64,000 bases of DNA from Cornus controversa. Its lineage: Eukaryota; Streptophyta; Magnoliopsida; Cornales; Cornaceae. Positions 19,619 to 30,667 of this stretch are shown in pieces; within the stretch, counting starts at the first letter, position 1, and each line of letters starts with the position of its first letter. The stretch is from NCBI GenBank assembly GCA_026545225.1, contig CM048848.1, positions 23,414,806 to 23,478,805 on the forward strand. The letters are read 5' to 3'. The translations under genes and the position numbers were made by a program. A model generated the notes under the pieces. It saw nothing but the letters and a program-made list of their open reading frames with translations, was not told where the DNA came from and did not search any database.

Positions 19619-20894
19619 TCACCCAATGCCACATCTTTTGAGCAGATTTAATTTCGTCCCTCCTATATGATCCTCACCTCCTTGTGTCGAACTCAAAGTG
19701 ACCGAAATGGTCTCATTGGCTTTGAAAAACACATCTCTCTGCCTTGACGGAAGATGTTTCAATTTTACCCATGGAGGAGACTCTAATGATGCCATCAGAA
19801 GAGTGCTAGAAAGAATAGGCAATGGCTCAATCAGAATCCTCCAAGGTGGAGTATTTTTCATGGCCACTACATCAAGTAAATCATTCACCCCCTCAATGGA
19901 CTTCTCAACATTATGAGATAGAGCAACCGGATCAACTTCTTCAACATAATCCTCAAAGCCATCCATGAAGAATTAATCACTCTCATCTAGAGGATGTTGA
20001 ATGACATTAAAAGTATTCAAGTTCACCTTAGGCTCATGAGAAATTTCAACATTTGGATTCTTTGTCATCTCTTCTTCATCAAGCTTCTTCTCCCCCACCT
20101 TGTTGTCACTTATTTCTCCACTTCTAAGAGTGGTGATGGCTTGAAATTGTTCATGGTGTGGGTTGCTCAAAGAAGAAATATTATCAAGGACATGAACCCC
20201 TCATGGGTTGGCAACTGATTGGCTTGGTAGTGTCCCCTCTTCTCTTCTACTCACAGCATTGACAAGTTGTCCAAACTGTGCTTCCAGTTTGGCAATCGAT
20301 TGAGAGTGAGAATGTACCAGTTGAACAGTGGATTGAACTGTTGCTGCAGTAGCTTGCACTATCTCTACAATAGAGTGAAGCTTCTCGAGTTTTTCTAGGA
20401 CAATTGTCATCTTGTCCTCAATGGCTGAATACCTCTGTGCCATAGGAACTTGTTCTTGATATAATTGTGAAGGCACATAGTTCTGAGGTTGAAAAGTGGG
20501 CTGAATTGCTGCCCTTTGCTCTTGTGGAAGATCGACAAACTGCCCAATTGAAGGGCAATTATTCACATGATGCATAGGACTCGAGGAAAAGGCACATGAC
20601 TCAAATATAAGAGGGTATGAAGATGGATTAGGAACTTGACCAGCTGCCATGAGTCGCACCACTCTCTGTGACACAACATCCACAATGGTAGACATATCAT
20701 CTGCAGAACCAATCGTAAAAATATCATCTGTCCTCCTTGTATTGAATGGTCTTCTTGAACGAGATGGAGATACATGTTGCAAATAATTGTCATTGAGATT
20801 CTCGAACAAAGTCCTTGCTTCATCTTCATTTTTTAACATAAAAGTACCCCCACTTGATGCATCCACCATCTGTCTGTTACTTTCTGTCAGTCCC
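19619..20894 (-). pseudogene. E3 gag, 3' part, disrupted
   Basis: Continuation of the gag interrupted by E4. It includes the region after ESNRQMVDA, a zinc-knuckle remnant whose second Cys is Ser (CAFSSSPMHHVNNC, about 20570), TTLRSGE, and then a direct jump past the protease to a pre-RT segment (PWRILIEPLP) and a short unrelated tail. Stops replace sense codons of E4 near 20205 and 19975. Not functional. The jump is the same as in E4, so it predates both insertions. Confidence 0.8.
20890..20894. repeat. Target-site duplication, left copy
   Basis: GTCCC immediately before the E4 3' LTR end. It matches 28393-28397 after the other LTR; the two halves of E3 gag rejoin across it. Confidence 0.9.
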
Positions 20895-22328
20895 TGATTC
20901 GTGTGTGAGTGTGACTCAAAAAGTATATCAATTAAAATTTCCACACTTCACAATAGAACGAATTCCTTGCAGAATAGGGCTATCGAAAGGAAGGGATGTC
21001 GAACCTCAAGGACTGTGGTCTGACTGAGTTGAATTGTTAGGACTAATTCTAATTAAATTTAAAAGAGATAAGTTGCTGATTTTTATATCTAAATTATCTA
21101 ATGAAGTAATTGAACAACAGCAAGAAAAACTAAGGAGTGTAGAGAATATAAGATAAGTCTAGGGTAATTGATTTCACCACTAACTTCACAATCAATGGTC
21201 AATTGAACTAACTATGGGGCAACATATCATGCATAAGTGGTGTCGGTGGCTGCAAGCTCACCTCCATCCGTCAAGAAGATAACATATGATTAAGGCTAAG
21301 TCATGGACTATCTTCGATTGGCATGGGCCATCTGCCTAACTACTCTACTCTAGGGTGCAGTATGGTTCATCTTCTCTAGGCATAATCCATCAAAGCTTTA
21401 ATGATATATTCAATGAAAACCATTGTGTAATAATCACTCTCATGATCACAGAAAACAAGAGGGATGAGTTCAATAACAACAATCAAGTATCTAAGATAAG
21501 ATAAGAAATCATTGAAACTGAATTTATATGACTTTTATTACTCAATTCTATAAGAAGAATCCTCTAAATTACACAATCTATGAATGAATACAAAATTCCC
21601 CAATAATTAGAACAATCAAACCAGTGATGTTTAGTTAGGGCTCCATCAAAACCCTGGTGGCTGAACTAGCCGCTCATGATACGCCTCGTTCTCCAATGAT
21701 TCTCTATTCCAAAAGCCCTTCAAAGCTGCTGCCAAGCCTCCTCAATACAACCCTAATTTGTCACTTTAAATAGCCAAGAGAATACATCAAAGTCCTAATC
21801 CAATTAGGAATTAATTAGGTTTTCCCGCAGCACTAATCAGGTGGGTTTTTCCTGCTGACTTCGGCCCAACTTTTTACCCACTAGAAGTCCGATTCACGGA
21901 ATTTCCGTGAAATACAAAAGTGTGCAGAATCGAATTTCGTTCAACCCTTCTTGAGAATTATGTCAATTTGAGGCTTGGAAATAAGACTTCTGGTCCGTTT
22001 TCCAAAACGGGATTAAGACTGTATTATGCGCAGATTTGGGCTTCAGGCCCGAAACCTTCTTAAGCAGTTGTAATTCTCTTGAACCTCTTTCTTGGGCTGA
22101 ATCGAGTTAAATTATGGAATTCAATGGATCCCTTTGATACAGGCTTCATCTAACCATCTTGCATGTTATCTTTAAAAGCCCAAAATCATAGTTTTAACTG
22201 AAATAATCATTAAGGCCCTGAAAATACAGAAAACACTAAAACAAAGTAAAATAACAAAATAATCTATCACTAAGAGAATAAAATATATAAGTTAAGAGGC
22301 TAGAATGTGTAACATTCAACGCCTATCA
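20895..22328 (-). repeat. E4 3' LTR
   Basis: 1434 bp, TGATAGGCG to CGAATCA on the minus strand, directly after the PPT. Nearly identical to 26959-28392. Confidence 0.93.
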
Positions 22329-22365
22329 CACCCCCAAACTTACATATTGCTAGTCCCTTAGCAAT
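22329..22365 (-). other. E4 PPT with upstream hairpin
   Basis: ATTGCTA-AGGGAC-TAGCAAT (22365-22346) followed by GTAAGTTTGGGGGTG abutting the LTR start. Confidence 0.78.
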
Positions 22366-24799
22366 AGAATAAAACAAAACTAAAACAAAGAAACTACTAA
22401 ACACTAACTAAACTACCCAACTCCACTTTCGTGGGAGAAACGATTGCATTTAGCATATGCAACAAGCCTTTAAACCCCTAGGTTCCCCCTAGTGGACGAG
22501 TATAGTCTCGTGAGGGTTTCCAGAAATGTTACCCACAAACATTCAAAATTCTGTTTTAACATTAATTCAAGAAGAAGATTACAATACATAGTTACAAACT
22601 TGCATTCAAGAATAATTTCAAACTTTCAAATTCTATAATTCAAACCAATGGTCCCCATACATAATTCACATCAACATATCTCAAAATAATCAACTGTAGT
22701 CCCCTCGTGTAAAGTGAACTAGCAATCATCTTATGTAGCATAACAAAGCTCTGAATATATTAAGGCACATACCCCTTCAACTCACTAGCTCCCCTTATTG
22801 AAATCATACTTCCCATCATGCATACATGACTTTTTCATTTTTTTTTTCATCATTCTTTTTTTCATTGCTTTATTGGTTGTGCAATGTCTTGATCTATTAA
22901 GCTTTCTGAAAGATCCATGTAGCAAGCTTTCAGTCAGTGGCTCCCAAACCAGATGGCTTTAGGGCACTAGGCTTTAAGATACCCTGAAGACCTAATTACT
23001 CGAATCAGTCAGGCTACAAATCAAGACAACCAATGCTCATCTTTTCTCACCCTTTCACTTTTGACGCGAACACTCCGTGCTTCCTGAGGCATAGAGGCCC
23101 GGTTACTCATGAAAAAGATCAAATTGATTTGCTTATTCATCACTTTTTTTTTCACTTCTTTTCTTTCTTTTTTTTCATTGAAGTCAAGTATAACACATCA
23201 TCGGTACTCATTCTCAAGAGATACTAACTAATATCAAGCATATGTAACTCAATAACTCAAAACCAAAGTTTATACCCCATAAAATTATGCTAGTGTGTCT
23301 GTGCATGTAAGAGAACTAAAATCAATCACTCCAAACATGTTATTGCAAACCATGATTAAAACCACATAATTCAAACCATAGTTTCCAAAAATTTAAAACC
23401 TACTCAAAAATTGCTAGTTAAGCACCTACATAAGGTATTAATCCCTTGAATAATGTCAAAACATTCTATCTAAAAACAAAACAAAAGAAAATAAAAAATA
23501 AGCAAAGAAAAAGAAAATAAAATAAAATCCTAATACAAGAAGAATTTCACAAATTTTTCCCCATATGCAATAAGCACAAAAATAAGCATCGCCTCACCCC
23601 CAAACTTAAACTGTACATTGTCCTCAATGTACACCCAATTGAAGCATAGAGAAGAGTAAGAACGATGTTACCAAGAATCCGGAGTAGTGGCCAGAAAATA
23701 GAGCAAACCAATAGTATGAAGGCAATGCAAGCACACCCCCAAACTTGGATGTTACAACCTGTCAAAATAAACCACTATACCCCAAAGACCAAGTGAAATA
23801 ATATGGGTGAAAATAAATATGAAATAAATTTTTTTTTACTAAAGAAAGAAAGAAAGAAAAACAATATGAAAAAATAAAATAAAGAAAAAAAGAAAAAAAT
23901 AAAAATACAAAAAAAATAGTTACCTCCGAAAAAATCAAGGAGAAGGTGGTGTCGAAGCATCTAGGTCATGGCCGGAATGTTGCATCAAAATCAACCAACT
24001 AGCCCACAGTTAATGTGCAATGTCCTCCCCCAAACTTGTAGCACAAAACCTCTCAAAGAGATCCAACCAATTTTTCAAACAAAGTCTACTTCCTTGTGAA
24101 GAAGAAACTTGAGAAAATTGATCATTTAATGAGGATGGAGAAAAATAGATTGGAATAGATGATGATGGTGATGAATGATGATGATCAAGTAGTGTTATGA
24201 AAGATTTTTAGAGTGTATTTTGATGTTGGAGAGGTACAAAAAGTCACCAAAGTGATGTATTTTCAAGTGGGAGCATATAAGGCATCAAGAGGGAGCAAAA
24301 CTAGTAAAATAGAGCAGATTGGGCCTTCAGGGGCTGGGGCGATCGATCCCCCTAGGGCTGGGCGATCGATCGCCCAGCTGGTTGCCTCCTGTCTTGGCCA
24401 AATAATGGGGGCGATCGATCCCCCTTCAAAGGGGCGATCGATCCCCCCTGCTGGAGCCTGTTGAGTCTCTATCGCCAAGGGTCGACCGAGAAGGGTATTT
24501 TTGGAGGGTCCATCGCCCAAGGTCAACCGAGACCTCTCTTTTTTACTTGTTTTGAGTCCAAATACCCCGACATACTTCCCGGAATCCCTCAGAAGCAACT
24601 TAAGACATCAAAGACTCAAGAAAAACACATTAAAACGCAACTAATAATGGAAGAAAAATAAAGAAAAACATAAACTAAAAATAATAAAATAAAATAAAAA
24701 TAAAAATAAAAGAAAACTAAGGAAATTAAAGGATAGAAATACATACTAATCCTACAATTTAACGTCCGTAGGAGACGGTCATCGACTTCAATTGAAAGT
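22366..24799 (-). other. E4 3' untranslated region, ORF3 deleted
   Basis: No coding sequence. It carries the three-hairpin block (about 22430-22520), AAGTTTGGGGG copies at 23595-23607, about 23729 and about 24020, the hairpin TGTACATTG-AGGA-CAATGTACA (about 23633-23612; nine paired bases), A/T tracts and four inverted repeats. ORF3 is absent, as in E3. Confidence 0.7.
24336..24447 (-). promoter_or_regulatory. Inverted-repeat array (E4)
   Basis: Four units: ggggcgatcgatcccc, the 20-bp palindrome at 24358-24377, gggggcgatcgatccccc (24407-24424) and a fourth at 24431-24446. Core CGAT-CG-ATCG. Kept although pol and ORF3 are lost. Confidence 0.68.
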
Positions 24800-26638
24800 T
24801 CACCCAATGCCACATCTCTTGAGGAGATTTAATTTTGTCCCACTTATATGATCCTCACCTCCTTGTGTCGAACTCAAAGTGACCGGAATGGTGTCATTGG
24901 CTTCAAAAAACACATCTCTCTCCCTTGACGAAACATGTTTCAATTTTACCCATGGAGGAGACTCTAATGATGGAATCGGAGGAGTACTAGAAAGAATAGG
25001 CAATGGCTCAATCGGAATCCTCCAAGGTGGAGTACTTTTCATGGCCACTACATCAAGTAAATCATTCACCCCCTTAATGGACTTCTCAACATCATGTGAT
25101 AGAGCAACCGGATCAACTTCTTCGACATAATCATCAAAGCCATCCATGAAGAAACAATCACTCTCATCTAGAGGATGTTGAATGACATTAAAAGTATTCA
25201 AGTTCACCTTAGGCTCATGAGAAATTTCAACATTTGGACTATTGGTTACCTTTTCTTCATCAAGTTTCTTCTCCCCCACCTTGTTGTCACTTATTTCTCC
25301 ACTTCTAAGAGTGGTGATGGCTTGAAATTGTTCATGGTGTGGGTTGCTCAAAGAAGAAATATTGTTAAGGACATGAATCCCTCTTGGGTTGGCAACTGGT
25401 TGGCTTGGTAGTTTCTCCTCCTCTCTTCTACTCAAGGTATTGACAAGTTGTCCAAACTGAGATTCCAGTTTGGCAATCGACTGAGAGTGAGAGTGAACCA
25501 GTTGAATAGTGGATTGAAGTGTTGCTGCAGTAGCTTCCACCATCTCAACAATAGAGTCAAGCTTCTCAAGTTTTTCTAGGACAATTGTCATCTTGTCCTC
25601 AATGGCTGAATACCTCTGTGCCATAGGAACTTGTTCTTGATATAATTGTGAAGGCACATAGTTCTGAGGTTGAAAAGTGGGCTGAATTGCTGCCCCTTGC
25701 TCTTGTGGAAGATCAAAAAATTGCCCAAGTGAAGGACAATTATTCACATGGTGCATAGGACTCGAGCAACAATCACATGGCTCAAAAATAGAAGGATATG
25801 AAGATGGATTAGGCACTTGACCAACCGCCATAAATTGCACCACTCTTTGTGACACAGCATCCACAATGGTAGACATAGCATCCGCAGAACCAATCTTAAA
25901 AATATCATCAGTCTTTTTTGTATTAGATGGTCTGCTTGAACGAGATGAAGACACATATTGCAAAGAATTGTCACTGAGATTCTCAAACAAAGTCCATGCT
26001 TCATCTTCACTTTTTAACATTAAAGTGCCCCCACATGATGCATCCCCCATCTGTCTGTTACTTTCTGTCAGTCCCTCATAGAAACATTGCACTAACTGCC
26101 ACTTTGGAACTTGGTGATGAGGACACTTCCTAAGAAGGTCCTTGAATCTCTCCCATGTCTCTGAAAATTGTTCCCCCTCAATTTGAGAGAAACCAGTGAT
26201 AGCACGTCTAAATTGATTGGTCCTCCCTATCGAAAAATATTTCTTCAAGAACTCATGTTGCATTTGAGTCCATGTAGTGATAGAGCTCGTCGGTAGAAAT
26301 CTGAATCAATACTTGGCCTTTTCCTTTAGAGAGAATGGAAAGAGTCGCATCCGAAAAGCATCTTCAGAGAAGTTGTGAATTTTCGTTAATGAGCAAACTT
26401 CTATAAATTCATCCAAGTGCTTGTACGGATCCTCGTGAGTCAGCCCAAAATAGGATGGCAACATATGAATGATACTGGGCTTGATCTCATAGTTCTGTGT
26501 AGTGACATTAGGCAATTGAAAATCAGCTGGTGAATTATAAGTCTCTGGGACATAGTAGTCTCTGATCAATCTCACTTTTTCCACAACAGCATTAGGCACA
26601 ATATTGTTGTCCTCATTATTACCACGCACACCATCCAT
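24800..26638 (-). pseudogene. E4 gag-derived ORF with one stop
   Basis: 613 codons in one frame from ATG 26638 (MDGVRG), broken only by TGA at 26308-26306, where relatives have Trp in YWFR. Gag capsid domain about 26560-26080; zinc knuckle C-x2-C-x4-H-x4-C about 25790-25745; TTLRSGE about 25310. After KVNLNTFNV the frame skips the protease (present in E5), resumes at a pre-RT segment (PWRIPIEPLP) and ends in a short tail after ESPPWVKLKH. The 487-codon part after the stop is fully open. A gag-only product might coat the element's own RNA, but with the stop it would need readthrough or reinitiation. Confidence 0.82.
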
Positions 26639-26958
26639 GATATCAATATTCTCTTCCTCTTGCTCAATGGTATGGTGATTGAAGTACCGAAAAAAAAAAT
26701 AAACAAAATAAAATAAATTAGATTAGTAGCAAAAATAAAAATTCTAAACTAAAAAAAACAAATAAAAAAAATTAAAACAAAACAAATTAGTACTACAAAA
26801 GAAAAAATAAATAAATAAAAAGAAAAAAAATTCAAATAAAATAAAAATAACATAAAATAAAAGAAGAAAAAAAAATTCCTAAACTAAAAATCTAATTAGA
26901 ACTAATTCTAAAAATCCAAACAATCAAATAGACAGTCCCCGGCAACGGCGCCAAAAAT
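26639..26958 (-). other. E4 primer site and leader
   Basis: Primer site TGGCGCCGTTGCCGGGGA (26953-26936, minus strand), complementary to tRNA-Asp, separated from the LTR by ATTTT. The A-rich leader to gag has nothing else recognisable. Confidence 0.88.
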
Positions 26959-28392
26959 TGATTCGTGTGTGAGTGTGACTCAAAAAGTATATCAATTAAA
27001 ATTTCCACACTTCGCAATAGAACGAATTCCTTGCAGAATAGGGCTATCGAAAGGAAGGGATGTCGAACCTCAAGGACTGTGGTCTGACTGAGTTGAATTG
27101 TTAGGACTAATTCTAATTAAATTTAAAAGAGATAAGTTGCTGATTTTTATATCTAAATTATCTAATGAAGCAATTGAACAACAGCAAGAAAAACTAAGGA
27201 GTGTAGAGAATATAAGATAAGTCTAGGGTAATTGATTTCACCACTAACTTCACAATCAATGGTCAATTGAACTAACTATGGGGCATCATATCATGCATAA
27301 GTGGTGTCGGTGGCTACAAGCTCACCTCCATCCGTCAAGAAGATAACATATGATTAAGGCTAAGTCATGGACTATCTTCGATTGGCATGGGCCATCTGCC
27401 TAACTACTCTACTCTAGGGTGCAGTATGGTTCATCTTCTCTAGGCATAATCCATCAAAGCTTTAATGATATATTCAATGAAAACCATTGTGTAATAATCA
27501 CTCTCATGATCACAGAAAACAAGAGGGATGAGTTCAATAACAACAATCAAGTATCTAAGATAAGATAAGAAATCATTGAAACTGAATTTATAAGACTTTT
27601 ATTACTCAATTCTATAAGAAGAATCCTCTAAATTACACAATCTATGAATGAATACAAAATTCCCCAATAATTAGAACAATCAAACCAGTGATGTTTAGTT
27701 AGGGCTCCATCAAAACCCTGGTGGCTGAACTAGCCGCTCATGATACGCCTCGTTCTCCAATGATTCTCTATTCCAAAAGCCCTTCAAAGCTGCTGCCAAG
27801 CCTCCTCAATACAGCCCTAATTTGTCACTTTAAATAGCCAAGAGAATACATCAAAGTCCTAATCCAATTAGGAATTAATTAGGTTTTCCCGCAGCACTAA
27901 TCAGGTGGGTTTTTCCTGCTGACTTCGGCCCAACTTTTTACCCACTAGAAGTCCGATTCACGGAATTTCCGTGAAATACAAAAGTGTGCAGAATCGAATT
28001 TCGTTCAACCCTAATAGAGAATTATGTCGATTTGAGGCTCGGAAATAAGACTTCTGGTCCGTTTTCCAAAACGGGATTAAGACTGTATTATGCGCAGATT
28101 TGGGCTTCAGGCCCGAAACCTTCTTAAGCAGTTGTAATTCTCTTGAACCTCTTTCTTGGGCTAAATCGAGTTAAATTATAGAATTCAATGGATCCCTTTG
28201 ATACAGGCTTCATCTAACCATCTTGCATGTCATCTTTAAAAGCCCAAAATCATAGTTTTAACTGAAATAATCATTAAGGCCCTGAAAATACAGAAAACAC
28301 TAAAACAAAGTAAAATAACAAAATAATCTATCACTAAGAGAATAAAATACATAAGTTAAGAGGCTAGAATGCGTAACATTCAACGCCTATCA
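26959..28392 (-). repeat. E4 5' LTR
   Basis: 1434 bp, same ends as the 3' LTR. Differences are scattered substitutions plus one small cluster near 28010 (three changes). Confidence 0.93.
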
Positions 28393-28397
28393 GTCCC
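28393..28397. repeat. Target-site duplication, right copy
   Basis: GTCCC, matching 20890-20894. E3 gag continues directly after it. Confidence 0.9.
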
Positions 28398-28961
28398 TCA
28401 TAGAAACATTGCACTAACTGCCACTTTGGAACTTGATGATGAGGACACTTCCTAAGAAGGTCCTTGAATCTCTCCCATGTCTCATAAAATTGTTCCCCCT
28501 CAAATTGAGAGAAACCAGTGATAGCTCGTCTGAATTGATTGGTCCTCCCTATCAAAAAAATATTTCTTCAAGAACTCATGTTGCATTTGAGTCCATGTAG
28601 TGATAGAGCTTGCCGGTAGAGATCTGAACCAATACCTGGCCTTCTCCTTTAGAGAGAATGGAAAGAATCGCATCCGAAAAACATCTTTAGAGAAGTTTTT
28701 AATTTTTGTTAACGAGCAAACTTCTATAAATTCATCCAAGTGCTTGTACAGATCCTCATGAGTCAGCCCAAAGTAGGATGGCAACATATGAATGATACTG
28801 GGCTTGATCTCATAGTTCTGTGCAATGACATCAGGCAATTGAAAATTAGCCGGTGAATTATAAGTCTCTGGGACATAGTAATCTCTGAGCAATCTCGCTC
28901 TTTCCACAACAGCATTAGGCACAATATTTCTGTCCTCATTATTCCCACACACACCATCCAT
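28393..28961 (-). pseudogene. E3 gag, 5' part, disrupted
   Basis: Starts at ATG 28961 (MDGVCG), parallel to E4. The capsid domain is intact to KKYF. An extra A in a run of A (about 28554-28560) then shifts the frame; the other frame continues with GRTNQFRRAITGF up to the E4 insertion point. Confidence 0.83.
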
Positions 28962-29235
28962 GATATCAATATTCTCTTCCTCTTGCTCAATGGTATGTGG
29001 ATTGAAGTACCGGAAAAGAAAAAAAAATAAAAATAAATTAGATTAGTAGCAAAAATAAAAATTCTAAACTAAAAAATAAAATAAAACTAATTAGTAATTG
29101 AAAAGAAAAAAAATAAAAAATAAAAATAATAAATAAAAGAAAAATAAAAAAAATTGCTAAACTAAAAATCCAATTAGAACTAATTCTAAAATCGAAACAA
29201 TCAAATAGACAGTTCCCGGCAACGGCGCCAAAAAT
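28962..29235 (-). other. E3 primer site and leader
   Basis: Primer site at 29230-29213 with one mismatch to the tRNA-Asp complement (GGGAA for GGGGA at its end), ATTTT spacer, then an A-rich leader as in E4. Confidence 0.82.
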
Positions 29236-30665
29236 TGATTCGTGTGTGAGTGTGACTCAAAAAGTATATCAATTAAAAATTACCACACTTCGCAATAGAA
29301 CGAATTCCTTGCAGAATAGGGCTATCGAAAGGGGTGTCGAACCTCAAGGACTATGGTCTGATTGAGTTGAATTGTTAAGACTAATTCTAATTAAATTTAA
29401 AAGAAATAAATTCTGATTTTTAATTCTAAATTAACTAATGAAGCAATTAAACAAAAGCAAGAAAGACTAAGGAGTGTAGAGAATATAAGATAAGTCTAGG
29501 GTTATTGATTTCACCACTAGCTTCACAATCAATGGTCAATTGAACTAACTATGGGGCATCATAACATGCATAAGTGGTGTTGGTGGCTACAAGCTCACCT
29601 TCATCCGTCAAGAAGATAACATATGATTAAGGCTAAGTCATGGACTATCTTCGATCGGCATGAGCCATCTGCCTAACTACTCTAATCTAGGGTGCGGTAT
29701 GGTTCATCTTCTCTAGGTATAATCCATCAAAGCTTTTAATGATATATTCAGTGAAAACCATTGTGTAATAATCACTCTCATGATCACATAAAACAAGAGG
29801 GACGAGTTCAAATAACAACAATCAAATATCTAAGACAAGATAAGAAATCATTGAAACTGAATTTATAAGACTTTTATTGCTCAATTCTATAATAAGAATC
29901 CTCTAAATTACACAATCTATGAATGAATACAAAAATCGCCAATAATTAGAACAATTAAACCAGTGATGTTTAGTTAGGACTCCATCAAAACCCTGGTGGC
30001 TGAACTAGCCGCTCATGATACGTATTGTTCTCCAATGATTCTCCATTCCAAAAGCTCTTCAAAAGTGCTACCAAGCCTCCTTAATACAGTCCTAATTCGT
30101 CACTATTAATAGCCAAGAGAATACATCAAAGTCCTAATCCAATTAGGAATAAATTAGGGTTTCCCGCAGCACTAATCAGGTGGGTTTTTCCTGCTGACTT
30201 CGGCCCAACTTTTGACCCACTAGAAGTCCGATTTACAGAATTTCGTGAAACACAAAAGTATGTAGAATCAAATTTCGTTCAACCTTACGCAAAAATTATG
30301 TCAATTTGAGGTTCAAAAATAAGACTTCTGGTCCGTTTTCCAAAACGGGATTAAGACTGTATTATGCGCAGATTTGAGCTTCAGGCCCGAAACCTTCTTA
30401 AGCAGCTGTAATTCTCTTGGACCTCTTTCTTGGGCTGATTTGAGTTGAAATAAATGTTTAAATGAATTTCCTTGAAGTAGGCTTCATCTAACCATCTTGG
30501 ATGTCTTCTTTAAAAGCCCAAAATCACAGTTTTAACTGAAATAATCATTAAGGCCCTGAAAATACAAAAAACACTAAAATGAAGTAAATAACAGAATAAT
30601 CTATCGCTAAGAGAATAAAATACATAAGTTAAGAGGCTAGAATGTGTAACATTCAACGCCTATCA
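29236..30665 (-). repeat. E3 5' LTR
   Basis: About 1430 bp with family B ends (TGATAGGCG ... CGAATCA on the minus strand). It is clearly more diverged from the E4 LTRs than they are from each other, so E3 is older. It abuts E5 gag at 30666. Confidence 0.88.
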
Positions 30666-30667
30666 AT

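Larger units (their letters stand above)
20895..28392 (-). mobile_element. E4: complete family B gag-only element, recent insertion
   Basis: 7498 bp bounded by two LTRs of equal length (1434 bp) and a 5-bp GTCCC duplication. I counted about 16 differences between the LTRs, roughly 1 per cent, so insertion is recent. Internal order on the minus strand: primer site, leader, gag-derived frame, four inverted repeats, 3' untranslated region, PPT. There is no protease, pol or ORF3. It has the cis signals expected for mobilisation by an autonomous family B element. Confidence 0.92.
16219..30665 (-). mobile_element. E3: family B gag-only Athila derivative, host of nested E4
   Basis: Element sequence is 16219-20894 plus 28393-30665; 20895-28392 is the inserted E4. 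On the minus strand: 5' LTR, primer site, leader, gag pseudogene, a short fusion in place of pol, four inverted repeats, 3' untranslated region, PPT and a 3' LTR cut at about 16219. Both pol and ORF3 are absent, as in E4, so this was a non-autonomous element relying on a relative such as E5. On the right it abuts the gag start of E5. Confidence 0.85.
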
